DNA from: Bacteroidetes bacterium GWE2_42_24 | GTDB lineage: Bacteria; Bacteroidota; Bacteroidia; Bacteroidales; TTA-H9 | Assembly (NCBI GenBank): GCA_001768515.1 | Contig: MEOA01000001.1 | Location: 124,001-188,000 of the forward strand | Direction: 5' to 3' | DNA length: 64,000 bases | Part shown: in pieces, positions 37,449 to 46,881 of the stretch | Position numbering within the stretch: the stretch's first letter is position 1 | Layout of the letters: each line of letters starts with the position of its first letter | Translations under genes and position numbers: made by a program | The notes under the pieces: generated by a model | Told to the model about the DNA's origin: nothing | Databases searched by the model: none | The model's input: the letters and a program-made list of their open reading frames with translations, nothing else

Positions 37449-38282
37449 TCAGCAAGCTTTCAGACTCAGATCAAGGCTCCGGATATGATGGGTCAGGGCA
37501 CCGACCGAGATATAATTGACACCCGACTCAGCATACGATCTGAGGGTATCTTCCGTGATTCCGCCTGAAGCTTCTGTCTCATAGCGGCCACCAATCATTT
37601 CGACGGCCTTCTTCAGATCAGCAGGCGAGAAATTATCAAGCATGATGCGGTTAATCCTTCCGGTTACAAGCACCTCATTCAGTTCACTGAAATTCCGCAC
37701 CTCAATCTCAATCTGAAGGCTCTTTTTACACTTCTTCAGATAAGAGTTGGCTGCTTCAATGGCCTGCCCGATGCCACCTGCGAAGTCAACATGGTTGTCT
37801 TTAATAAGGATCATATCGTAAAGCCCGAACCGATGATTGTTCCCTCCGCCTGTCTTCACTGCCATCTTCTCAAACTGACGCATAAGTGGTGTTGTCTTGC
37901 GGGTATCTAGCAAACGGGTATTAAGCCCGTTGAGCAACTTTACCAAACGGTTTGTGGCGGTAGCTATCCCGCTCATCCTTTGCATGAAGTTGAGAGCCGT
38001 GCGTTCGGCGCCAAGCAATGAAACAGAAGGCCCTTCAACTGTAAAGGCCACGTCACCAGGCTTCACCGGAGTACCGTCTGAAAGCATTTGAGTGAAGATA
38101 ATCGTATTGTCGACCGCTAAAAAAACTTTGCGGGCTACATCGACGCCAGCCAGAATTCCTGCCTCCTTCACCAGGAGCCTTACCTTTCCTCTGGCCGTTG
38201 CCGGAATTGTCGAAAGCGAAGTATGGTCGCCATCGCCCATGTCTTCAACAAGAGTCAGTGCTATAATTTCGTCAATAGTCAT
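37449..38282 (-). CDS. nadC: Nicotinate-nucleotide pyrophosphorylase (carboxylating)
   Basis: NadC turns quinolinate and PRPP into nicotinate mononucleotide in NAD synthesis. The 277-residue product has E-D-M-G-D-G-D-H-T-S-L, E-R-T-A-L-N-F-M-Q-R-M-S-G-I-A-T, D-T-R-K-T-T-P, K-T-G-G-G-N-N-H-R, L-I-K-D-N-H-V and the late E-A-S-G-G-I, all family signatures. Gene order (DUF4783, nadC, YihY) runs on the minus strand with short gaps. Confidence 0.96.
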   Translation of the reverse strand: MTIDEIIALTLVEDMGDGDHTSLSTIPATARGKVRLLVKEAGILAGVDVARKVFLAVDNTIIFTQMLSDGTPVKPGDVAFTVEGPSVSLLGAERTALNFMQRMSGIATATNRLVKLLNGLNTRLLDTRKTTPLMRQFEKMAVKTGGGNNHRFGLYDMILIKDNHVDFAGGIGQAIEAANSYLKKCKKSLQIEIEVRNFSELNEVLVTGRINRIMLDNFSPADLKKAVEMIGGRYETEASGGITEDTLRSYAESGVNYISVGALTHHIRSLDLSLKAC

Positions 38283-38315
38283 ATTGTTATTGCTTATTTA
38301 ACCTCAAGAGACTAA

Positions 38316-38759
38316 TTAATCCTCCTCGACCTGAAATTGTTTGATGGTCGAATTATTGGCGGTTTTGTGCAAGAGTACATAAAGTGAAAACTTTTTTGCG
38401 CCACAGGTGAGTGTCCCGACAAAATAGGAGGCACCTTCACCAGATTTCCCCTTATGTGTAACCTTAAACTGCGTTGGCTTATGACGTGTAAAAAACTCCT
38501 TTAAAATAGCACCAGCCTGTTCCTTGCTATACACGCCATCGGTGCCAGGCAGTGAAAGGTTGACATGATCGGCGAAATAGGTCGAAATAAGCTGTGAATT
38601 CCCAGCAGTCAACGCTTTTTCTATCACTGGAATGATGTCTTTTCCTTGTGCCTGCATTGAACCGGTTCCCATTAATACCGTACCCAAAACAAGCAAGGTC
38701 ATTTTGAATCGTCTAACTACATGCAGATTATAAAAATATTTCTGAAATATACATATCAT
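38316..38759 (-). CDS. DUF4783-like exported protein
   Basis: A 147-residue protein with a signal-like N terminus ending S-M-Q-A-Q and a small alpha/beta domain of the NTF2-like kind (F-F-T-R-H-K-P-T-Q-F, F-V-G-T-L-T-C-G). This matches DUF4783 of Bacteroidota, often found by nadC. ATG 38759 gives a long basic start before the hydrophobic core; the internal ATG at 38702 would leave none. Function unknown. Confidence 0.72.
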   Translation of the reverse strand: MICIFQKYFYNLHVVRRFKMTLLVLGTVLMGTGSMQAQGKDIIPVIEKALTAGNSQLISTYFADHVNLSLPGTDGVYSKEQAGAILKEFFTRHKPTQFKVTHKGKSGEGASYFVGTLTCGAKKFSLYVLLHKTANNSTIKQFQVEED

Positions 38760-38852
38760 GGCTTATTATTTTTAAGCGTTTCGATCTTCCGATACTGAGA
38801 ACATAAAAATGCACAAAAATCAAACCAAATCAATCACTTAACAAATCTTAGG

Positions 38853-38860
38853 CAAATGTA
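38853..38860 (-). promoter_or_regulatory. Candidate -7 box (TACATTTG) for the DUF4783-nadC-YihY unit
   Basis: Minus-strand TACATTTG is 93 bases before ATG 38759, in the divergent spacer with rlmH. Confidence 0.35.
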
Positions 38861-38944
38861 GGAATTTTTCATCGGTCAGGAGCTATAGGTTCCGAAGCCA
38901 ATCATCGTGGTTGTTTGTATCTTTACCGTCGAAATCATGAACGC

Positions 38945-39415
38945 ATGAAAATTGTTTTTGCCCCCACAGGTCGTACTACCGAGGTCTATGTCGCCAATGG
39001 TTGCGACATCTATGAGAAACGACTGACAAGATACGTCCCCTTCTTAACTCAGATACTACCGGCTCACGGAGGCCAGACACTACCACCCTCGACCATAATG
39101 CAACGTGAGGCAGAAGCACAGTTGAAGCTGATCTCTCAGTCCGATTATACCGTGCTACTTGATGAGGGGGGCATTGAATTTACCTCGGTAGAATTTTCAA
39201 AATTTCTTCAGCAGAGAATGAATCAGGGAATCCGGCAACTCAACTTTATTGTTGGGGGAGCTTATGGTTTCGATCCGGAAGTAAAACAAAAAGCCTCCTT
39301 TAAGCTGGCATTGTCAAAGATGACGTTCCCCCATCAACTGGTCAGACTTCTTTTCATGGAACAACTTTACCGTGCCTTCACTATCCTAAAGAATGAACCG
39401 TACCACCACATCTGA
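38945..39415 (+). CDS. rlmH: 23S rRNA (pseudouridine1915-N3)-methyltransferase RlmH
   Basis: A 156-residue SPOUT methyltransferase that modifies helix 69 of 23S rRNA. L-L-D-E-G-G-I-E-F-T-S, F-I-V-G-G-A-Y-G-F, and the C-terminal L-A-L-S-K-M-T-F-P-H-Q-L-V-R-L-L-F-M-E-Q-L-Y-R are the knot and tail motifs of RlmH. A TTG at 38915 could extend it by ten residues, but ATG 38945 (M-K-I-V-F) gives the standard length. Confidence 0.95.
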   Translation: MKIVFAPTGRTTEVYVANGCDIYEKRLTRYVPFLTQILPAHGGQTLPPSTIMQREAEAQLKLISQSDYTVLLDEGGIEFTSVEFSKFLQQRMNQGIRQLNFIVGGAYGFDPEVKQKASFKLALSKMTFPHQLVRLLFMEQLYRAFTILKNEPYHHI

Positions 39416-39466
39416 TAAAATAGTTCGGCAATTCAGCCGTTTAACAAGGATATAAGCAACCCCGAT

Positions 39467-39474
39467 TACCTTTG
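39467..39474 (+). promoter_or_regulatory. Candidate -7 box (TACCTTTG) for the TPR-barrel pair
   Basis: TACCTTTG lies 43 bases before ATG 39518 and only 13 before the alternative ATG 39488, which favours the later start. Confidence 0.5.
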
Positions 39475-39517
39475 CAGTCATAAGCCGATGACTCCGGCCA
39501 ACCCACACACAGGAAAC

Positions 39518-42500
39518 ATGAACAGATTAAACGCATTATTTATCAGCTTGTTGCTGACCTGCCTCTCGGCATTCGGACAACAAACAGCTATTTACGAAGA
39601 ACCCGGAAACAGGTTTACACGTGCACTCGAGCTTTTCGATCGCGATAAATTTGCCCCTGCCCACAAGCTCTTCACCGACCTGTCCGCGCAACTGGAAGGC
39701 ACCGGCTCACAGATGGAGACAAATGCCGATTTCTATGCCGCGCTATGCGCTATCAAGCTAAGGAACAGCGATGGAGCGCATCTCATGGAGCAATTCCTGC
39801 TCAAACACCCCACGGCCTCTAAAAGTCAACTGGCTCATTTCTATCTGGGATTGCACTACTTCGGTGAATCGAAATGGAAAGATGCACTGCAACATTTTTC
39901 AATGGTTGATCCTTCTCCGCTTAACCCCGACGATCTCAGTGAATATCAATACAAAGCCGGTTATGCTTCCTTCATGACTAAAGACAATGCCCGTGCTTCG
40001 AGATATTTCCACGACATAAAAAATACCAACAGCGACTGGGGTGCAGCCGCCACCTATTACTACGCCCACATTGCCTATACTGAAAACAAATACGAAACTG
40101 CACTTACCGAATTCCGTCACCTCCAGAATAATCGCAACTATGGAGATGCCGTTCCCTATTACATCGTGCAGATACTATACCTTCAGCAGAAATACAACGA
40201 ATTGCTGGCCGAAGCACCCCCACTGCTCGAAAAAGCCGAGCAAAGCCGTAAAGGATCCATCGCTGCAATGATGGCCGATGCCGCCTATAAAACCAACGAC
40301 TATTCCAAAGCCCTCCTCTACATCGAACAATATCAGTCGTTGTCAAAAAAGCCGCTCTCACGTAGTGAAAATTACCTCCTGGCCTATTCGGCTTACAAAA
40401 CTGGTGACATCGAAAAGGCCATTCCGGCCTTCCAGAACGCAGTCGATGGCAAGGACTCTCTCAGCCAGAATGCCATGTATCATATCGGCGACTGTTACCT
40501 GAAAACCGATCAGAAAGCACTGGCACAGAAGGCTTTTTATGATGCTTACAAAATTTCCTACGACCAGGCGTCGAAAGAAAATTCGCTTTTCAATTATGCC
40601 AAGCTTTCGTACGAACTTTCCTCCGATCCATACAACGCTGCTATCATTGCCCTTCAGGAATACGTCACAACTTATCCTGACTCCCCCCGTACCGATGAAG
40701 CGTGGCAATATCTCGTAAATCTGGCCCTTGTGTCAAAAAATTATGCCGCTGCCCTTGAAGCAATGGATAAAATCAAATTTCAGGATATCAAAATTAAGAC
40801 CGCCCGACAAAAGGTACTGTACTATAGCGCTATCGAGCTATTTAATGCCCGCAAATACAACGAAGCCATCGAACGGTTTACCCGGGCATCGGAAATGAAC
40901 TATGACAAATCGATCAAGCCAATGTCGCTTTATTGGGCAGGCGAAGCGTCCTACCGAATGGGTGAGTTCCGCCCATCCATCGGATGGTACAACAGGTTCC
41001 TGATAAGCCGTGGCGCCTACGATTTGCCGGAATATCCAATAGCCATTTACAACAGCGGCTATGCCTGGTACAAAATGAAGGAATATGGCGAAGCAATCAC
41101 CAGCTTCCGAAAATTCCTTGGTAATAGTGCTGACAAAGACCCGCAGATGATAGCTGATGCTCAGCTAAGGATAGGCGACTGCTACTATATAACCAAACAG
41201 TTTGCCGATGCTGTAAACTGGTATGAAAAGGTGAGCCGCTCGGGTAGCTTTGATGCCGATTATGCCTTCTTCCAACTGGCTATGGCCAAAGGTGTAACAA
41301 AGAATTTCGAGGGTAAGACCTCCGCCCTGAAACAACTCATCAGACAATTCCCAAAATCACCGCTGGTCGACGATGCACAATATGAACTTGCAGTCACTTA
41401 CATGATCATGAACGAAAACGAAGAAGCATTAAATCATTTTCAGGCTCTTATCTCGCAGTTTCCCAACAGCAGCTTTACCAGCAGAGCAATGCTTCGCCGT
41501 GGTCTGATTTTTTATAACACCAGCCAGAACGAACAGGCTCTCCAGCAGTTGAAACAAGTGATCACCCAATATCCCGGCACTCCTGATTCTCGTGAAGCCC
41601 TCCAAACCATCAGCAACATCTATGTCGAGATGAACGATGTGCCAGGTTATCTGAGCTACGTCCAGACGGTTCCTTTTGCAAGGGTTCCGATGGCCCGACA
41701 GGATTCACTCACTTATCTGGCCGCTGAAAACCAGTACATGAAAGGCGACTGCAACAATTCGCTGAAAGGATTTTCCGATTACCTGCAAAAAAACCCACAG
41801 GGCATCTTCTCGCCCAGTGCTTATTATTACCGGGGCGACTGCCGGTACCGGCAGGGAGAATGGGCTCTGGCCCTTCCCGATTTCAAAGCCGTAGCTAAAA
41901 TGCCCCGGTCACGTTTTACAGAAAACGCGCTGGCCCGTGCCTCAGAGATTGAATACAAAGCAGGAAACCATACTGCTGCCCTGCGCCTGTTTGAAAGGCT
42001 AAACCGACTGGCCGACAATAAGGATAACCTCCTCGAATCGACTGCCGGAATGATGCGTTGCTATTTCCAATCCGGACGTAAAGATTCTGCCATCATTGCC
42101 GCTACCCGTCTGATGACGGCCGATAAAGTAACCACTGATCTCCTTGTCGAAGCACATCTTACCATTGGGAAATCGGCTCTGGCCACCAACAACCTTCAAC
42201 TGGCAGAACGGGAGTTCAACATCACCCGTAAACTTACCCAGACCGAAGCCGGTGCTGAAGCCCAATACAACCTGGCCTACATCGCCACACTGAGAAAGGA
42301 TTGGAAACAAGCCGAAAAGTTAGCCTTTGAAGTGATCAACACCTATACCCTTTACGATTTCTGGCGGGTTAAGTCCTTCCTGCTTTTGTCGGATGTCTAT
42401 GTCAATACTGACAATGTGTTTCAGGCAAAACAAACCCTCGAAAGCATTCTTGAGAATTATGAGGGAGAAGACCTGAAACAGGAAGCACAGCAAAGGCTCG

Positions 42501-42526
42501 ACAAGCTAAATGCTGCAGGAAACTAA
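39518..42526 (+). CDS. Large exported TPR-repeat protein
   Basis: A 1002-residue periplasmic protein. The signal peptide runs from M-N-R-L-N to S-A-F-G-Q-Q; ATG 39518 is chosen over 39488 because it starts the signal peptide directly. The rest is almost wholly TPR-like helix pairs with recurring Y-x-x-A-x-x-x-F and D-A-Q-Y-E-L-A motifs, including BamD/YbgF-like stretches such as F-P-K-S-P-L-V-D-D-A. It is paired with an outer-membrane barrel gene 46 bases downstream, so it probably works as a periplasmic scaffold at the outer membrane. The exact function is unknown. Confidence 0.82.
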   Translation: MNRLNALFISLLLTCLSAFGQQTAIYEEPGNRFTRALELFDRDKFAPAHKLFTDLSAQLEGTGSQMETNADFYAALCAIKLRNSDGAHLMEQFLLKHPTASKSQLAHFYLGLHYFGESKWKDALQHFSMVDPSPLNPDDLSEYQYKAGYASFMTKDNARASRYFHDIKNTNSDWGAAATYYYAHIAYTENKYETALTEFRHLQNNRNYGDAVPYYIVQILYLQQKYNELLAEAPPLLEKAEQSRKGSIAAMMADAAYKTNDYSKALLYIEQYQSLSKKPLSRSENYLLAYSAYKTGDIEKAIPAFQNAVDGKDSLSQNAMYHIGDCYLKTDQKALAQKAFYDAYKISYDQASKENSLFNYAKLSYELSSDPYNAAIIALQEYVTTYPDSPRTDEAWQYLVNLALVSKNYAAALEAMDKIKFQDIKIKTARQKVLYYSAIELFNARKYNEAIERFTRASEMNYDKSIKPMSLYWAGEASYRMGEFRPSIGWYNRFLISRGAYDLPEYPIAIYNSGYAWYKMKEYGEAITSFRKFLGNSADKDPQMIADAQLRIGDCYYITKQFADAVNWYEKVSRSGSFDADYAFFQLAMAKGVTKNFEGKTSALKQLIRQFPKSPLVDDAQYELAVTYMIMNENEEALNHFQALISQFPNSSFTSRAMLRRGLIFYNTSQNEQALQQLKQVITQYPGTPDSREALQTISNIYVEMNDVPGYLSYVQTVPFARVPMARQDSLTYLAAENQYMKGDCNNSLKGFSDYLQKNPQGIFSPSAYYYRGDCRYRQGEWALALPDFKAVAKMPRSRFTENALARASEIEYKAGNHTAALRLFERLNRLADNKDNLLESTAGMMRCYFQSGRKDSAIIAATRLMTADKVTTDLLVEAHLTIGKSALATNNLQLAEREFNITRKLTQTEAGAEAQYNLAYIATLRKDWKQAEKLAFEVINTYTLYDFWRVKSFLLLSDVYVNTDNVFQAKQTLESILENYEGEDLKQEAQQRLDKLNAAGN

Positions 42527-42572
42527 CCAACGACTGAGATTCTATATGTTACAAGCTGAAAAACACTATTCC

Positions 42573-44294
42573 ATGAAGATATTCCGAAACGGCCGTTTCA
42601 TTGCCACTGCCCTCCTTTTTGCATCGATCTGGCCATCCGTCGTTGCTGTTGCTCAGGAAGAGATCAAACAGGCTGAGGAGGTAACCATCATAGGTGACTT
42701 CTCGCCGAAGATCACCGAAGCCAACAAGATTATGAAAAGTCCGGAGGTGCAGGATACCGTCATCGGGATGCCAGCTATGCAGTACAGTATAATCTCTGTC
42801 CCATGGCAAATGCATTTCCCGGTGTCTGACATCCAACCCCTGAAAAACAAACCTGAACCCGATGTGAAATATCTCAGAAACTATGCACGGCTAGGGTTTG
42901 GCAACTACACAACCCCTTATCTGGAGTTCTTTGCCGGAAAAACCCAATCCAAAAGCAACGCGGTTGGACTCCACTTCCGCCACTTGTCATCACAAGGCGA
43001 CGGTGATGGGATTTTCCAAAATGGCTTCAGCTTTAACGATGTTGACATTTATGGCAAAATCATTACCAGAAGCTATGCCATCAACATCGACGGCGCATAC
43101 AACCGTCATGGCATCCACTACTATGGTTTCGACACTACGGGCCTGGCTCCCGGACTCGTTCCGTCGGAAGATAGCCTCAAACAAGCCTATAACCGTTTCA
43201 GCGCAGGGATATCCTTTACCAGTCAGAACACCCGTCGCGGGTCGCTCAATCACGCTTTTGGGGCTCGCTTCGCCATGCTCACCGACCATTACAGCACCAA
43301 CGAACTGAATTTCAAGCTAAACTTCGAGGCCGACGCAGATGTAAACCTTTTCGACGGAAGTCAGAAACAAAAACTCGGCATGCTGACCGATTTCAATTAT
43401 TTCAACAACCAATGGGCCATTGCTACTTCAACAAATAGCTCACTGTTGAACCTGCGTCCATTCTACATGATTGAATTTGCTGAATACTCCCTCTGGTTAG
43501 GTGGGAATATCGAGATGTCAGATGATTCTTCAAGCGCCTGGCACATATACCCCGAGGCCCGTGCCGGAGTGAATGTCATCAAAGATGTCCTCGAAGTATA
43601 TGCCGGTATCCGTGGCGGTCAATACCGCAACAGTTTCGACCGGCTTACCCGTATCAATCCATACGTGATAAGGGAATTGCCATTGAAATTCAGCAACTCC
43701 ACATTCGAACTTTATGGAGGATTCCATTCGAGTTTTAGCCGCTTCATCGATTTTAGCGGCACCTTCAGTAGTGGTAAAGTAGAAAATATGGCCCTTTATT
43801 ACAATCCCGCTCCCCTTTTCCAGCCTGGCAACCTGATGAGTGTGGTATACGATGATGTAACGCTGATGCGCATCTCTGCTGAATTCTCTTACCAGAAGAA
43901 AGACATAATCAGGTTGATTTTCGGCGGGGCATACCAATCATCCCGCCCGACAAAAGAGACACATGCATGGTACACTCCTGAAATAGAAGGCTGGCTGAGT
44001 GGCGATATCAACATTTCACCCGAACTAAAAATCAAGGCATCAGCCAAATTTTTCAGTAAGATGTATGCCCGCGTCGACACCCTCTCCAACAACCTGCATT
44101 CGTCTCCCATCGGCGAAAAAATCATCAAGATTGATCCTTACCTCGATCTGGGCGTCGGAGCCGAATACCGCTTCAACCCACGGTTCTCGGTATTCCTTGA
44201 TATCAATAATCTGCTCGCCTCAAGATATGAATATTGGTACAACTACAAACATTATGGCATCAATGTTTTAGGAGGCATCACCTTCGGCTTCTGA
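42573..44294 (+). CDS. Outer-membrane beta-barrel protein paired with the TPR protein
   Basis: A 573-residue outer-membrane protein. ATG 42573 (M-K-I-F-R-N) starts a signal peptide ending A-V-A-Q. A linker follows (E-E-V-T-I-I-G-D-F-S-P-K-I), somewhat like the plug-proximal part of TonB-dependent receptors, but no full plug domain is present. About 480 residues of alternating strands end in G-G-I-T-F-G-F with the C-terminal Phe typical for BAM recognition. It is co-directional with the TPR gene and ends before a strong hairpin. Substrate unknown. Confidence 0.75.
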   Translation: MKIFRNGRFIATALLFASIWPSVVAVAQEEIKQAEEVTIIGDFSPKITEANKIMKSPEVQDTVIGMPAMQYSIISVPWQMHFPVSDIQPLKNKPEPDVKYLRNYARLGFGNYTTPYLEFFAGKTQSKSNAVGLHFRHLSSQGDGDGIFQNGFSFNDVDIYGKIITRSYAINIDGAYNRHGIHYYGFDTTGLAPGLVPSEDSLKQAYNRFSAGISFTSQNTRRGSLNHAFGARFAMLTDHYSTNELNFKLNFEADADVNLFDGSQKQKLGMLTDFNYFNNQWAIATSTNSSLLNLRPFYMIEFAEYSLWLGGNIEMSDDSSSAWHIYPEARAGVNVIKDVLEVYAGIRGGQYRNSFDRLTRINPYVIRELPLKFSNSTFELYGGFHSSFSRFIDFSGTFSSGKVENMALYYNPAPLFQPGNLMSVVYDDVTLMRISAEFSYQKKDIIRLIFGGAYQSSRPTKETHAWYTPEIEGWLSGDINISPELKIKASAKFFSKMYARVDTLSNNLHSSPIGEKIIKIDPYLDLGVGAEYRFNPRFSVFLDINNLLASRYEYWYNYKHYGINVLGGITFGF

Positions 44295-44329
44295 CCTCAC
44301 CGGCAAGCTGATTCATTGTCCATTTTAAC

Positions 44330-44383
44330 GAAATAAAACGAAAACACCCGGCTCCAAAGATCCGGGTGTTTTCGTTTTATTTC
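44330..44383. terminator. Very strong 22-bp hairpin terminator
   Basis: A perfect 22-bp inverted repeat (44330-44351 with 44362-44383) with a 10-base loop. The GC core C-A-C-C-C-G-G is flanked by A and T runs on both strands, so it can terminate in either direction. Confidence 0.85.
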
Positions 44384-44577
44384 CGGGCTTGTTGACAACA
44401 CCCGGCTTATACCCCCCTGACCGACCACCATCCTTCTTAACCAATCGAGGCGGGCTCATCACAGCATCAACGCTTGCCGACAAGAAATAACCTCCGCCAG
44501 TGTCTTGTCAGATTATCCTCATCCAGATAGCTCCCTGATCATCGAAAGGAACCCTAAATACACCAAATTGTATTTCG

Positions 44578-44620
44578 AACCGTAGATTAACCGTAGATCA
44601 ACCGTAGATCAACCGTAGCC
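44578..44620. repeat. 11-bp tandem repeat, almost four copies
   Basis: Unit AACCGTAGATC occurs as AACCGTAGATT, two exact copies and a partial fourth (AACCGTAGCC). The period is close to one DNA helical turn. Confidence 0.8.
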
Positions 44621-44868
44621 TATACGTATCTTTCTGGTCGGTTTCCGGCTGATTTCCGGTGCATATTCTATTGATATTTGCTTAATCATCACGACAGGTA
44701 TAGCCCAAAATTGTGCCAAAGACATCGATAATTTAAAGATCTTCATTTCCAGTAATTGACCACAATAAATTCCAAATGAACATTGCCCCATGGCAGTTCG
44801 TTTATAGATACTTATCACGGCTCAGCATCTGCTGCCTGATAATCTTCTGCGACAAATTATAATTTCTC

Positions 44869-44876
44869 TATATTTG
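44869..44876 (+). promoter_or_regulatory. Candidate -7 box (TATATTTG) for the P5C dehydrogenase gene
   Basis: TATATTTG lies 43 bases before the ATG at 44920, the same spacing as at pepD and the TPR gene. Confidence 0.5.
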
Positions 44877-44919
44877 TGCTCGTTATGCACCTAGCTGCAT
44901 AACCATAAAAAACACCCAC

Positions 44920-46551
44920 ATGAACAATGCACTGTATAATTTTGAACGACCTAAAAATGAACCTGTTCTGACTTATGCCCCCGGGAGCAATGAACGTATT
45001 TGCCTGAAGGATGAACTTAACAGACAGTTATCACAGGTAATTGATATTCCACTGATCATCGGCGGAAAGGAAATCAGAACCGGGAAAACCCAGAAGGTTG
45101 TAATGCCCCACAACCATTCACACGTCCTCGCCCATTGTCATCTGGCCGGCGAAGCCGAGGTAAAGATGGCGATAGAGGCCGCCCTGAAAGCCCGTGAAAT
45201 ATGGGCGAACTTCACATGGCTCGATAGAACCATTATCATGATGAAGGCAGCCGACCTGATCAGAAAAAAGTACCGGCCTAAACTGAATGCTGCTACAATG
45301 CTTGGACAGAGTAAGTCGGCGCATCAGGCAGAAATTGATTCAGCATGCGAAACCATTGACTTTCTGACATTCAACAGTTATTTCTGCTCCAAAATCTACA
45401 GTGATCAACCCCTGTCGGAGGTTGAAAACCTCAACATGCTTGAATACCGGCCACTGGAAGGTTTCGTGTTTACCGTATCACCCTTCAACTTTACCGCTAT
45501 TGCCGCCAACCTGAATGTTTCACCCGTGCTGATGGGCAACACGGTAGTTTGGAAACCTGCCTCTACCGCACTGCTCTCAAACTATTACCTGATGAAAATC
45601 TTCGAAGAAGCCGGACTTCCTGCAGGTGTCATCAACTTTGTACCAGGATCAGGGAACCTCATTGGAGGAATTGTACTGGAGCATCCCGATCTTGCAGGAA
45701 TTCATTTTACAGGATCGACCGGCACCTTCAACCATCTCTGGCGGAAAGTGGGTGAAAACCTCTCAAAATACCATGGTTATCCAAAAATGGTTGGTGAAAC
45801 CGGCGGCAAAGACTTCATCTTTGTCCATAAGACTGCCGATTTCGAAGAGGTAGGAACCGCAATCATCAGAGGTGCTTTTGAATATCAGGGGCAGAAGTGC
45901 TCGGCAGCCTCACGGGGTTACATCCCTGCCTCAATGTGGCCTTCATTGAAAGAACTGTTGGTAAGGGAACTCAGCCAGATAAAGCCAGGTGACCCGACCG
46001 ACTTCACCAATTTCATGAATGCAGTGATCGATGAGGCATCGTTCGACAACATCACACGTTACATTGATACAGCAAAGAAATCGAATGTAGCCGAAATCGT
46101 AGTAGGTGGCGGCTCCGACAAATCAGTTGGCTATTTCGTAGAGCCAACGATCATCAAGACAACCGACCCCCATTTCCTCTCGATGGAAGAAGAAATCTTT
46201 GGACCGGTCTTCACCCTGGTGGTCTACCCCGACGAAGAGTATGAAGCTTACCTGAGAATATGCGATAAAACCTCGCCCTATGCGCTTACCGGAGCCATCT
46301 TCGCACGTGACCGTCAGGCCATCATCAAGGCTCATGACATGTTGCGCTATGCTGCCGGTAACTTCTATATCAACGATAAACCAACAGGAGCTGTGGTGGG
46401 ACAACAGCCCTTTGGCGGTGCACGTGCATCAGGAACCAACGATAAAGCCGGGAGTATGCTGAATCTAACACGATGGACCAGCCCTCGCATTATTAAAGAA
46501 ACATTTCTTCCCTCCAAGGTTTATTACTACCCCTTTATGCGGGAAAAATAG
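44920..46551 (+). CDS. pruA: L-glutamate gamma-semialdehyde (P5C) dehydrogenase
   Basis: A 543-residue aldehyde dehydrogenase that oxidises glutamate semialdehyde, the open form of pyrroline-5-carboxylate, to glutamate in proline and ornithine breakdown. The catalytic cysteine is in G-Q-K-C-S-A-A-S-R and the base glutamate in G-E-T-G-G-K-D-F; V-S-P-F-N-F-T-A-I and H-F-T-G-S-T match the P5CDH subgroup. The length fits the single-domain form without proline dehydrogenase. No putA-type gene is nearby. Confidence 0.92.
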   Translation: MNNALYNFERPKNEPVLTYAPGSNERICLKDELNRQLSQVIDIPLIIGGKEIRTGKTQKVVMPHNHSHVLAHCHLAGEAEVKMAIEAALKAREIWANFTWLDRTIIMMKAADLIRKKYRPKLNAATMLGQSKSAHQAEIDSACETIDFLTFNSYFCSKIYSDQPLSEVENLNMLEYRPLEGFVFTVSPFNFTAIAANLNVSPVLMGNTVVWKPASTALLSNYYLMKIFEEAGLPAGVINFVPGSGNLIGGIVLEHPDLAGIHFTGSTGTFNHLWRKVGENLSKYHGYPKMVGETGGKDFIFVHKTADFEEVGTAIIRGAFEYQGQKCSAASRGYIPASMWPSLKELLVRELSQIKPGDPTDFTNFMNAVIDEASFDNITRYIDTAKKSNVAEIVVGGGSDKSVGYFVEPTIIKTTDPHFLSMEEEIFGPVFTLVVYPDEEYEAYLRICDKTSPYALTGAIFARDRQAIIKAHDMLRYAAGNFYINDKPTGAVVGQQPFGGARASGTNDKAGSMLNLTRWTSPRIIKETFLPSKVYYYPFMREK

Positions 46552-46576
46552 ATCTCAACGGATAACTGGTTTTCCG

Positions 46577-46611
46577 AAACATGAACTTTTTCAAAGGGTT
46601 CATGTTTTTTT
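46577..46611 (+). terminator. Intrinsic terminator after the P5C dehydrogenase gene
   Basis: A 10-bp stem (46577-46586 with 46598-46607), 11-base loop and an unbroken T run to 46611. It abuts the first possible ATG of the next gene. Confidence 0.75.
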
Positions 46612-46629
46612 ATGCCAATACTTCAGGTC

Positions 46630-46881
46630 ATGAATATCAAATCCATTCATCGCGATATCACCATTGCCGACCTCGCCGAACAGTTTCCCGAGAGCGTAGG
46701 TTACCTGAGCGAGCGTGGAATCCGTTGCCTTCGTTGTGGTGAGCCTATCTGGGGTACACTGGCAGAAGCCGCTCGCGAAAAAGGCTTCAGTGAAACTCAG
46801 ATTAAACAAATAGTAGACGTGCTTAACGCCCGCAGTTCGGGTTTCAACTCACAAGGAAAAAGCAAAACACAAGAAAAATGA
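46630..46881 (+). CDS. DUF1858-domain small protein
   Basis: An 83-residue protein. I-T-I-A-D-L-A-E-Q-F-P-E-S, then R-C-L-R-C-G-E-P and a helix T-L-A-E-A-A-R-E-K-G-F, match DUF1858, a small domain often linked to redox proteins. The C-x-x-C pair could bind metal or form a disulfide. ATG 46612 is possible but touches the terminator T run; ATG 46630 is preferred. Its stop overlaps the next ATG by 4 bases, tying it to the second aldehyde dehydrogenase. Confidence 0.8.
   Translation: MNIKSIHRDITIADLAEQFPESVGYLSERGIRCLRCGEPIWGTLAEAAREKGFSETQIKQIVDVLNARSSGFNSQGKSKTQEK

Larger units (their letters stand above)
44295..44919. other. Gene-free spacer of 625 bases
   Basis: It contains the 22-bp hairpin, an 11-bp tandem repeat at 44578-44620 and a TATATTTG box for the downstream gene. 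No convincing gene was seen. Confidence 0.6.

Noticed and set aside
44578-44620. Short repeats considered as a CRISPR array
   Set aside because: The 11-bp units are directly adjacent with no spacers, and no cas gene is near.
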